Of a stretch of DNA of 5,217 nucleotides, positions 1-5,217 are shown piece by piece. How positions within the stretch are numbered: position 1 is the first letter of the stretch; every line of letters starts with the position of its first letter. Under the pieces are notes generated by a model. It ran no database searches and was not told the origin of the DNA. It saw only the letters and a list, made by a program, of their open reading frames with translations. Source of the stretch: Rhodospirillales bacterium. Lineage in GTDB: Bacteria > Pseudomonadota > Alphaproteobacteria > Geminicoccales > Geminicoccaceae. Location: NCBI GenBank assembly GCA_007131045.1, contig SLRI01000458.1, positions 1-5,217 on the forward strand. The letters are read 5' to 3'. The translations under genes were made by a program, and so were the position numbers.

Positions 1-2
1 CC

Positions 3-74
3 GGACGGGTCGCCAAGCATCGCTTGCTGCCGGTCGGGTGGTCGGGCATCAAGGCGGCCGCACCAATGGACTGA
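3..74 (+). CDS. Probable C-terminal end of an upstream gene (partial)
   Basis: The frame starting at base 3 is open to a TGA at 72-74 and would encode the last 23 residues of a protein, including HRLLPVGWSG and ending in PMD. About 19 of its 23 codons end in G or C, clearly more than in the frame starting at base 1, and this matches the coding pattern of the rest of the window. The stop lies six bases before the methyltransferase ATG, the spacing expected for neighbouring genes in one operon. The fragment is too short for me to recognise the family, and its start lies outside the window. It could be non-coding by chance, since all three forward frames are open here. Confidence 0.45.
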   Translation, partial: GRVAKHRLLPVGWSGIKAAAPMD

Positions 75-80
75 ACCCAG

Positions 81-1277
81 ATGACCGAGACGACAGGCTA
101 TCCCACGATCAAGATCGGCCGCGGCCACGATCGTCGGCAGAAGGCCGGCGCCCCCTGGCTCTTTTCCAACGAGCTCAAGCTGGACGATGCGGCCAAGGCG
201 CTGCCGGCGGGCAGCACCGTTCGGCTGATGGCGCCCACCGGCAAGATCGTGGGCGTGGCGCATTTCAACCCGCATTCGCTGATCGCAGCCAGGCTGTTGA
301 GCCGCAACAAGGACGCGGTGATCGACCGGGCTTTCCTCGAGCGGCGGCTGGCCCGGGCCCTGGCCCTGCGCGAGCGGCTCTATGCGCGGCCGTTCTACCG
401 ACTGGTGCACGCCGAGGGCGACGGTCTGCCCGGGCTCGTCGTCGACCGCTACGGCGATCTGGTCGTGGTGCAGTTCAACACGGCCGGGATGGCGGCGCTC
501 GAGGCCGAGGTGACGGCTGCTCTGAGCGCATTGCTGCAGCCGGCGACCATCCTCGCCCGCAACGACACGCCGGGGCGCTCGATGGAGGGGCTCGCAGACG
601 AGGTGCGGGTGCTGCTGGGCGGGGTGCCCGAACGGCTGACGGTCGAGGAGAACGGCCTCGTGTTCGTCACCGATCCGATGACCGCGCAGAAGACCGGCTG
701 GTACTTCGATCAGTCGATGAACCGGGCGTTCGCGGCGAGGCTCGCCCGGGATGCGCGGGTTCTCGATCTCTATTCGTGCTCGGGCGGCTTTGCGCTCACC
801 TGCCTCGCAGCCGGTGCGAAGTCGGCGCTCGCGGTCGACCGCTCGGCTGCGATGCTGGACCTGGCGCTTGCCTCGGCCGCCGAGCAGGGCGTGGCCGAGC
901 GCTTCTCGACCCGGACGAGCGAGGTCTTCGCGGCGGTCGACGCGCTCATCGGCGAGAAGGCGCGGTTCGATCTGGTGATCGCCGACCCGCCGGCCTTCGT
1001 CCGCTCGAAGAAGGATCTGGCGGTGGGCTTGCGCGGCTATCGCAAGCTCGCCCGGGAGGCCGCCGGGCTGGTCGCCGAGGCCGGCTTTATGGTCATCGCC
1101 TGCTGCTCGCACAACGTCTCGGCCGAGGCCTTCGCCCAGGAGGTGACGGCGGGGATCCGGGCCGCGGGCCGCGGTGCCCGGCTGCTCCACCAGGCCGGGG
1201 CGGCCCCGGATCACCCGATCCACCCGGCCTTGCCGGAGACCGCCTACCTCAAATGCCTGGCCTTCGCCCTCGATTGA
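81..1277 (+). CDS. rlmI: RlmI-like class I SAM-dependent 23S rRNA (cytosine-C5) methyltransferase
   Basis: This 398-residue protein closely matches the layout of E. coli RlmI (YccW, about 396 residues), which uses S-adenosylmethionine to make 5-methylcytosine in 23S rRNA in the cytoplasm. Residues about 8-75 form a PUA-type RNA-binding domain with the family's PWLFSNE segment (family form HPWVFS). An EGDGLPGLVVDRYG block follows at about 112-125. The Rossmann methyltransferase domain has SAM motif I VLDLYSCSGGFAL (227-239), the motif IV-type DPPAF (302-306) and a CCSH segment (C341, C342). The latter occupies the place of the family's SCSG-type catalytic cysteine motif. The end, with DHPIHPALPETAYLK, matches the family's DHPV...YPEGLYLK ending. 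The ATG at 81 puts the PUA domain right at the N-terminus, but I see no strong Shine-Dalgarno sequence before it. Translation may therefore depend on the gene ending at 74. The exact target base (C1962 in E. coli) is inferred from the family; a related RlmI/RlmK paralogue is possible. Confidence 0.9.
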   Translation: MTETTGYPTIKIGRGHDRRQKAGAPWLFSNELKLDDAAKALPAGSTVRLMAPTGKIVGVAHFNPHSLIAARLLSRNKDAVIDRAFLERRLARALALRERLYARPFYRLVHAEGDGLPGLVVDRYGDLVVVQFNTAGMAALEAEVTAALSALLQPATILARNDTPGRSMEGLADEVRVLLGGVPERLTVEENGLVFVTDPMTAQKTGWYFDQSMNRAFAARLARDARVLDLYSCSGGFALTCLAAGAKSALAVDRSAAMLDLALASAAEQGVAERFSTRTSEVFAAVDALIGEKARFDLVIADPPAFVRSKKDLAVGLRGYRKLAREAAGLVAEAGFMVIACCSHNVSAEAFAQEVTAGIRAAGRGARLLHQAGAAPDHPIHPALPETAYLKCLAFALD

Positions 1278-1306
1278 GCGGTAGGCGCTTCGACGCAGAG
1301 AGAGAG

Positions 1307-1329
1307 TCAACTCAACTCAAGGTTGTTGA
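1307..1329. repeat. Tandem TCAAC pentamers with a facing imperfect inverted copy
   Basis: TCAAC, TCAAC and TCAAG follow each other directly at 1307-1321. GTTGTTGA at 1322-1329 is the reverse complement of TCAACAAC, so it can pair with TCAAC-TC-AAC apart from a two-base bulge. The array directly follows an (AG)5 run and its right arm overlaps the candidate -35 box. It could be a regulator site, a small hairpin in any readthrough transcript, or chance low complexity. No regulator family is suggested by the motif alone. Confidence 0.5.
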
Positions 1330-1354
1330 TCGGGATTGCGGTTAGCGCTATACG
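1326..1354 (+). promoter_or_regulatory. Candidate sigma-70-like promoter for the secretion operon
   Basis: TTGATC at 1326-1331 matches four of six bases of the TTGACA -35 consensus. TATACG at 1349-1354 matches four of six bases of TATAAT, and the spacing between them is exactly 17 bases. Transcription would begin near 1361, giving a leader of about 33 bases before the TTG start. It lies in the only AT-rich patch between two genes of apparently unrelated function. An alternative pair, TTGCGG at 1336-1341 with TTTTAT at 1359-1364, also has 17-base spacing but a poorer -35. The call is by eye only. Confidence 0.4.
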
Positions 1355-1358
1355 CTAA
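1342..1358. promoter_or_regulatory. Perfect 6-bp dyad over the -10 box, candidate operator
   Basis: TTAGCG-CTATA-CGCTAA is a perfect inverted repeat with a five-base spacer. Its centre falls on the candidate -10 sequence TATACG, where a dimeric repressor could block RNA polymerase. The half-sites are partly self-similar (TTAGCG and GCTAA flanking CTATA). In RNA it would form a six-base-pair stem, extendable by two G-U pairs and followed by TTTT, so a weak terminator for transcripts arriving from the methyltransferase is the main alternative. I cannot name a regulator family. Confidence 0.45.
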
Positions 1359-1381
1359 TTTTATGCGATCACTATCAAGCC

Positions 1382-1385
1382 GAGG
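1382..1385 (+). promoter_or_regulatory. Ribosome binding site fixing the TTG start of the ATPase gene
   Basis: GAGG lies eight bases before the TTG at 1394. Reading upstream in the same frame, no ATG, GTG or TTG occurs before the in-frame TAG at 1343-1345. The first in-frame ATG downstream (about codon 54) would delete half of the N-terminal domain. The TTG with this site is therefore the best start. Confidence 0.6.
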
Positions 1386-1393
1386 TTGAGCCC

Positions 1394-3535
1394 TTGCAGC
1401 GTCTCTCTGCCGCCTTCGGCAAGCCGCGGACCGGCCCCGCAGCCCCGGGGCAGGCCCTGGTCGAGTGCTTCGCCCAGCTCTGTGCGCAGCTCGACCGGCC
1501 GCTGCCCGAGACGGACTTGCGCGATCTGCTGCAGGGCGGCGAGCGCACCGACATGGCGACGCTGATGCGGCTCGCCGATCGGCTCGGCCTCGAGGCGCAG
1601 CAGATGCCGGCAACGGCGAAGCGGCTGCGCAAGCTCGAGCCACCCTTCATCCTGCTCGAGGCCGGCAAGTCGCAGGCCCGGCTGGTCCGCTCGCGCATCC
1701 AGGGCCGGCTGATGCTGGTCGATCCGCTGAAGGATGGCCGGACGACACCCACGGCGGTCGAGGCCGCTTGCGCGTTGGGTGACACCATCCTGCAGCTCCG
1801 TCGCCGGGCGCCGGCCACGATCGACGGCCGCAGTCTCTGGCGGCAGGCGATCTGGCAGCGGCTGAAGCCGGTGTTTCTCGAGGTCGGGGTCGCCTCGGTC
1901 TGCATCAACCTCCTGGCCCTGGCGATGCCGCTCTTCATGATGACCGTCTACAACAAGGTCATCGGCCAGGGCGCCCTGGGCACGCTCGACGTGCTCGCGA
2001 TCGGCATGGTCACCCTCTTCGGCTTCGAGCTCCTGCTGCGGGCCCTGCGCGGCTACGTGGTGAGCCACACCGGGGCCAAGCTCGATTTGGCGCTCTCCAG
2101 CGAGGTGGTCCATCATCTGCTGCGGCTGCCCTATCGGGTGTTCGAGGCGATGCCCGCGGGCCAACTGATGGAGCGGCTGCGCCAGCTCGACCAGCTCAGG
2201 AGCTTCCTTTCCGGCAACCTGCCGCTGCTGCTGGTCGATTTCGCCTTCGTCGGCCTGTTCATCACCGCGATCTTCTTCTTCAGCCCGCTGCTCGGCTGGG
2301 TGACGCTCGGGGCATTGCCGCTGTTCATCGGGCTTTCCGCCCTGGCCCAGCTCCGCCAGGGGCGCTTGCAGCGGGCCAATTTCCGCGCGACCGCAAAGAA
2401 GTCCGCCGGTCTCGCCGAGACGGTGACGCAGGCCTTGACGGTCAAGGCGCTGGGCCTCGAGCCCGAGATGCAGCGGCGCTTCGAGGACCGCCAGGTCGAG
2501 AGCGCCTGGACCGGCTTTCGCGCCAGCCGGCTCGCCAACGGCGTGGCGGCGACGGGGCAGGTGTTCCAGCATCTGGTCAGCCTCGTCGTCATCTATCTGG
2601 GTGCCCGAATGATCGTGGCCGGTGAGCTCTCGATCGGTGCCTTGATCGCCTGCACCATCCTCTCGGCCCGGGCCCTGGCACCGATGCGGCAGATCTTCTT
2701 CGCCTGGCACCAGCTGCAGCAGGCCAAGGACGCGCTGGCCCGGCTGGCCGATCTGATGGCCGAGCGGCCGGAGCAGCCGAAGAGCCCGCTGCCGCTGCCC
2801 AATCCGCTGCACGGGCGGTTCCGCCTCGAGAAGGTGCGCTTCAGCTACGATCCGGCGAAGCCGCCGGCACTCGACGGCCTCGACCTCGCGATCGAGCCCG
2901 GCGCCATGCTCGCGGTCGTCGGGCCGCCGGGCTCGGGCAAGAGCACGCTCGCCAAGCTCTTGATCGGCATCGAGCGGCCGGACGAGGGCCGGGTGCTGGT
3001 CGACGATGTCGACATCGCCAGGCTCGATCCGGCCGAGTACCGCGCCCGGCTCGGCGTGGTGCCACAGGAGATCCAGCTCTTCGCCGGCTCGATCGCGGAG
3101 AATATCGGCATCGCCGCGGTCGACCGCTCGATGCAGCGGGTGGTGGCCGCGGCCAAGTTCGTCGGCATCCACGATGCCATCCAGAAGCTGCCGGACGGCT
3201 ACGACACCGATCTCGGCGAGCGCGGCCACGGCCTCTCGCTCGGCCAGCGCCAGCTGCTCTGTATTGCCAGGGCACTGGTCCGCAACCCGCGGCTGCTCGT
3301 CCTCGATGAGGCGACGAGTGCCCTCGACCTGGCCAGCGAGGCTTGTCTCTTGCGCAACCTGAAGCGCGCCGGCAGCGGCCGGACGATCGTGATGATCACC
3401 CACCGGCTCTCGGTCATCGAGGCCTGTGATCGGGCCGTGCTGCTCGAAGAGGGCCGGCTCGCACTCGCCGGTCATCCCCAGGAGGTGGTGCGCCGCGCGC
3501 GCCAGCCGCTCAACCAAAGCGAGGCCACCGCATGA
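1394..3535 (+). CDS. Type I secretion system permease/ATPase (HlyB/LssB type, degenerate C39 domain)
   Basis: This 713-residue inner-membrane ABC exporter powers one-step secretion from cytoplasm to outside, together with an HlyD adaptor and a TolC-like channel. Residues about 15-130 are a C39-peptidase-like domain. In the position where peptidases have Cys and HlyB has Tyr, I align Ala21 (GQALVEC), and no His stands where the catalytic His belongs, so processing activity is unlikely. Six membrane segments fall at about 160-182, 197-220, 275-297, 299-318, 383-404 and 412-430, including the family's ALAMPLFMMTVYNKVI stretch. The nucleotide-binding domain has Walker A GPPGSGKST (510-518), Q-loop Q558, signature LSLGQ (614-618, with Leu in place of the usual third-position Gly), Walker B ending in D638-E639, and switch His670. 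Length fits the family (about 700). It starts at TTG and its stop overlaps the adaptor's ATG. The substrate is unknown. The long open frame on the opposite strand is a composition artefact. Confidence 0.93.
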   Translation: MQRLSAAFGKPRTGPAAPGQALVECFAQLCAQLDRPLPETDLRDLLQGGERTDMATLMRLADRLGLEAQQMPATAKRLRKLEPPFILLEAGKSQARLVRSRIQGRLMLVDPLKDGRTTPTAVEAACALGDTILQLRRRAPATIDGRSLWRQAIWQRLKPVFLEVGVASVCINLLALAMPLFMMTVYNKVIGQGALGTLDVLAIGMVTLFGFELLLRALRGYVVSHTGAKLDLALSSEVVHHLLRLPYRVFEAMPAGQLMERLRQLDQLRSFLSGNLPLLLVDFAFVGLFITAIFFFSPLLGWVTLGALPLFIGLSALAQLRQGRLQRANFRATAKKSAGLAETVTQALTVKALGLEPEMQRRFEDRQVESAWTGFRASRLANGVAATGQVFQHLVSLVVIYLGARMIVAGELSIGALIACTILSARALAPMRQIFFAWHQLQQAKDALARLADLMAERPEQPKSPLPLPNPLHGRFRLEKVRFSYDPAKPPALDGLDLAIEPGAMLAVVGPPGSGKSTLAKLLIGIERPDEGRVLVDDVDIARLDPAEYRARLGVVPQEIQLFAGSIAENIGIAAVDRSMQRVVAAAKFVGIHDAIQKLPDGYDTDLGERGHGLSLGQRQLLCIARALVRNPRLLVLDEATSALDLASEACLLRNLKRAGSGRTIVMITHRLSVIEACDRAVLLEEGRLALAGHPQEVVRRARQPLNQSEATA
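3521..3524 (+). promoter_or_regulatory. Ribosome binding site of the adaptor gene, inside the ATPase gene
   Basis: GAGG lies seven bases before the ATG at 3532, within the last codons of the ATPase gene. Together with the ATGA overlap this supports translation of the adaptor directly after the ATPase and settles its start. Confidence 0.6.
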
Positions 3536-4902
3536 CGACGAAGCCGATCAGTCAGGGCCGCGTGCCGGCCCGCCGCGAGGTCGACGAGCCGGCAGGCGAG
3601 CTGTTGCCGCCGGCGGATATCCGAGCACTCCTGGAGCGCCGCCGCTCGCCGGTGGCCGGCATCCTGATCGGCAGCGTGGCGCTGCTGTTGAGCGCGAGCC
3701 TCGCCTGGACCGCCTGGGCCAGGATCGACGAGGTGGTCCTGGCGCAGGGTCAGGTGGAGCCGGTCGAGCGGGTCAAGCTGATCAATCACCCGCGCGGCGG
3801 CCGCGTCGCGACGCTCGAGGTGCGCGAGGGGCAGCGGGTCGAGGCCGGGGACGTGCTGTTGACCTTCGCGCCGGAGATCGACGCCAAGCAGCAGGCCGAG
3901 CTGCGCGGCCGCTGGCAGGTGCGGCTGGCCGAGGTCGCGGTGCTCAGGGCGGAGATCGAGGACGCTTCGCTGTCGCCTGCGATCGAGCTGCTCGAGCACC
4001 GTCCCGATCTCGTGGTCCAGGCCGAGCAGCGCCTCGCCGCCCGGCGCCAGGCCCGCGACGAGCAGCGCCAGGCGCTCAGGCGCAATGTCGAGGGGCATCG
4101 GGCCGCTCTCGCCACTGCCGAGGCCGAGGTGCAGCGACTGCAGAACGGCGGTCTCCTGCTGACCCAGCAGTTCGCATCGGTGCGCGAGCTCACCGAGCGC
4201 GGGCTCTATCCCAGGCTGAAGATGGTCGAGATGGAGCGGCAGCTGGCCGATGTGCAGGGCGAGCTGGCCAAGGCGCGCTCGTCGATCGCCAGCGCGCGGG
4301 CGGCATTGGGCGAGAGCGAGAGTCGGCAGAAGGGGTTCGACAGCGACTGGCGGCGCGGCCTGCTCGAGGATCTCAGCGGCGCCATGGCCGCCCGGGACCA
4401 GCTGGTCGAGCAGCTCGGGGCGCAGGACGCGGTGATGGACGAGCTGGTGCTGACGGCACCGGTGGACGGCGTCATCCAGGAGCTCAAGCCGGCGACCGCG
4501 GGGCAGTCGCTCGCCGCCAACGAGACCATCATGAAGCTGGTGCCGATGGGCGACGGGCTGGTCATCAAGGCCCTGGTCGCCAATTCCGATATCGGCCGGG
4601 TGACCCCGGGGATGGCGGCGACGGTCAAGGTGCGTGCCTACGACTTCGCCCGATTCGGGGCGATCGACGGTGCGGTGACCCGGATCAGCGCCGATGCGCT
4701 GGCGGCCGCGGAGCCCGGAGAGTTGCCGGGCTTCGCCGTCGAGGTGATGACGCTCAGGGACCACATGGGCCCGGACGGCAGCCTGCCGGTGCTGCCCGGG
4801 ATGGTGGTCGATGTCGAGCTCAGGGTCGGCGAGCGCTCGATCCTCTCCTATCTCACCGATACGCTGACGACGGTCCGCGAGCGCGCGTTCAAGGAGGGGT
4901 GA
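3532..4902 (+). CDS. HlyD-family type I secretion periplasmic adaptor (membrane fusion protein)
   Basis: This 456-residue protein links the ABC exporter in the inner membrane to an outer-membrane TolC-like channel. Residues 1-40 are a charged cytoplasmic tail, and one membrane segment spans about 41-63 (VAGILIGSVALLLSASLAW). The first half of the lipoyl/barrel-sandwich domain is at about 70-113, with GGRVATLEVREGQRVEAGD. A long region rich in Ala, Glu, Arg, Gln and Leu at about 117-300 is the coiled-coil hairpin. The second lipoyl half is at about 305-335 (LTAPVDGVIQEL). A beta-barrel domain follows from about 342, and the protein ends with the family-typical PGMVVDVELRVGERSILSYL (422-441). 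Its ATG overlaps the ATPase TGA as ATGA, so the two are coupled and the ATPase is its obvious partner. The N-terminal tail is where HlyD-type adaptors engage substrate or ATPase. Length and architecture are normal, with no sign of truncation. Confidence 0.93.
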   Translation: MTTKPISQGRVPARREVDEPAGELLPPADIRALLERRRSPVAGILIGSVALLLSASLAWTAWARIDEVVLAQGQVEPVERVKLINHPRGGRVATLEVREGQRVEAGDVLLTFAPEIDAKQQAELRGRWQVRLAEVAVLRAEIEDASLSPAIELLEHRPDLVVQAEQRLAARRQARDEQRQALRRNVEGHRAALATAEAEVQRLQNGGLLLTQQFASVRELTERGLYPRLKMVEMERQLADVQGELAKARSSIASARAALGESESRQKGFDSDWRRGLLEDLSGAMAARDQLVEQLGAQDAVMDELVLTAPVDGVIQELKPATAGQSLAANETIMKLVPMGDGLVIKALVANSDIGRVTPGMAATVKVRAYDFARFGAIDGAVTRISADALAAAEPGELPGFAVEVMTLRDHMGPDGSLPVLPGMVVDVELRVGERSILSYLTDTLTTVRERAFKEG

Positions 4903-4908
4903 GGGCGC

Positions 4909-5217
4909 TCAGACCCGGCGGCCGACGCCGAAGTTTTGCCGCACGTTGCGCCGCTCGCCGCTCATCTCGACGACCTCGAGGCTGCCGTCGGGCTGGCGTT
5001 CGAAGGTGAACTGGCGGTTCTCGAAGCCCTGGCAGCTCATCGAGCCGCCGCTGAGCGCCGGCCGGCGGATGCTGCGCCGGACCGAATCGTCCCGCCAGAA
5101 ATAGCGGATCTCCTTGACCACCTCGGCGTCGTCCTCCTCGATGGTCCTGACGTCGGTGATGGTGCGGATCGCGGGCCGGGTGCAGCTGCCGCCCTGCTCG
5201 GTGGCCCGCCCGGCGTA
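4909..5217 (-). CDS. Unrecognised protein, C-terminal 102 residues (partial, runs off the right edge)
   Basis: The minus-strand frame ending in TGA at 4911-4909 stays open to the window edge, giving 102 residues and no stop. Its codons mostly end in G or C, and the sequence is not the low-complexity Arg/Gly/Pro kind seen in shadow frames. It contains alternating hydrophobic and charged stretches such as VVKEIRYFWRDD and QFTFERQPDGSLEVVEM, suggesting beta strands. Two cysteines lie at fragment residues 12 (GSCTRP) and 62 (SMSCQGF). They could form a disulfide if the protein is exported, but the N-terminus is missing, so no signal peptide can be checked. An in-frame GTG at 5121-5119 is a possible but unlikely start, because the reading frame stays coding-like beyond it and no spaced ribosome site precedes it. 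I do not recognise the family. It is convergent with the adaptor gene, with six bases between the stops, so it is not part of that operon. Confidence 0.7.
   Translation of the reverse strand, partial: YAGRATEQGGSCTRPAIRTITDVRTIEEDDAEVVKEIRYFWRDDSVRRSIRRPALSGGSMSCQGFENRQFTFERQPDGSLEVVEMSGERRNVRQNFGVGRRV
4916..4937 (+). terminator. Weak candidate terminator for the secretion operon
   Basis: CGGCG-GCCGA-CGCCG (4916-4930) can form a five-base-pair all-GC stem with a five-base loop, followed by AAGTTTT. It begins 13 bases after the adaptor stop and lies inside the 3' end of the convergent gene. The U-run is short and offset by three bases, so efficiency would be low. A chance hairpin in GC-rich coding DNA is equally plausible. 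Confidence 0.25.

Larger units (their letters stand above)
1278..1393. other. AT-richer intergenic region with promoter-like signals
   Basis: This 116-base gap separates the methyltransferase from the secretion operon and stands out by its A/T content, mainly from about 1305 to 1380, against very GC-rich flanks. From left to right it holds an (AG)5 run at 1297-1306, three TCAAC/TCAAG pentamers at 1307-1321, a candidate -35/-10 pair, a perfect dyad at 1342-1358, and a ribosome binding site just before the TTG start at 1394. I see no strong intrinsic terminator directly behind the methyltransferase stop. Its only hairpin potential there is a 3-bp GCG/CGC stem. Confidence 0.75.

Noticed and set aside
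38..1345. 435-codon plus-strand frame overlapping the methyltransferase
   Set aside because: It is an Arg/Gly/Ala-rich out-of-frame reading of the rRNA methyltransferase gene, which has all family motifs in the other frame.
1342..1364. Dyad plus TTTT as the main terminator of the methyltransferase gene
   Set aside because: The stem is only six base pairs, half of them A-T, the T-run is four bases, and it sits 65 bases past the stop on top of a good promoter match. I prefer an operator reading and keep the terminator as an alternative.
1361..3517. 718-codon open frame on the minus strand opposite the ATPase gene
   Set aside because: It is antisense to a gene with complete ABC-exporter motifs. 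Its translation is dominated by Arg, Gly, Glu, Asp, His, Gln and Leu with no recognisable domain, as expected from the complement of GC-rich codons.
4016..4435. Repeat-like GAG/CAG/GCC-rich stretches in the adaptor gene
   Set aside because: They follow from the Ala/Glu/Gln/Arg-rich coiled-coil heptads and form no exact DNA repeat.
3472..4764. 430-codon open frame on the minus strand opposite the adaptor gene
   Set aside because: It has the same antisense composition artefact, lies over a convincing HlyD protein and has no domain signal of its own.
3426..5009. 527-codon plus-strand frame across the ATPase end, adaptor gene and convergent gene
   Set aside because: It is an out-of-frame Arg/Gly/Ala-rich translation crossing three better supported genes.
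1..5217. tRNA, rRNA, CRISPR arrays, insertion sequence ends, attachment sites
   Set aside because: I scanned both strands by eye and saw no cloverleaf-like segment, regularly spaced repeat, transposase motif or long terminal inverted repeat.

Overview
This is a GC-rich window with strong G/C preference at third codon positions. It carries an ordinary-looking bacterial housekeeping gene followed by the inner-membrane half of a type I secretion system (T1SS). The protein types (an RlmI-like rRNA methyltransferase, an HlyB/LssB-type exporter ATPase, and an HlyD adaptor) and the base composition fit a Gram-negative member of the Pseudomonadota. An alphaproteobacterium is my best guess. This rests on composition and general protein resemblance, not on a phylogenetic marker.

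Layout: (1) bases 3-74 are probably the last 23 codons of an upstream gene on the + strand. (2) Bases 81-1277 (+) encode an RlmI-type class I SAM-dependent 23S rRNA cytosine methyltransferase with an N-terminal PUA domain. (3) Bases 1278-1393 are a 116-base, noticeably AT-richer gap. It holds an (AG)5 run, tandem TCAAC pentamers, a plausible sigma-70-like promoter and a perfect 6-bp dyad lying over the -10 box. (4) Bases 1394-3535 (+) encode a T1SS permease/ATPase that starts at TTG behind a clear ribosome binding site. (5) Bases 3532-4902 (+) encode the HlyD-family periplasmic adaptor, which overlaps the ATPase stop by ATGA and is therefore almost certainly translationally coupled to it. (6) Bases 4909-5217 (-) hold the C-terminal 102 codons of an unrecognised gene. 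It converges on the adaptor gene with only six bases between the stop codons and runs off the right edge.

How they work together: the ATPase and adaptor would form the inner-membrane complex of a one-step exporter that also needs a TolC-like outer-membrane channel. Neither that channel nor an obvious substrate (no RTX nonapeptide repeats, no small double-glycine leader peptide) is inside the window. The ATPase keeps an N-terminal C39-peptidase-like domain that seems to have lost its catalytic cysteine and histidine. This points to export of an unprocessed substrate with a C-terminal signal (RTX protein or adhesin type) rather than a double-glycine bacteriocin. The methyltransferase is probably an unrelated neighbour with its own transcript.

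I found no RNA genes, CRISPR arrays, insertion sequences or attachment sites. I also see no convincing evidence of a wholly new system. The most useful leads are the promoter/dyad in the intergenic gap, the degenerate peptidase domain, and the unidentified convergent gene.
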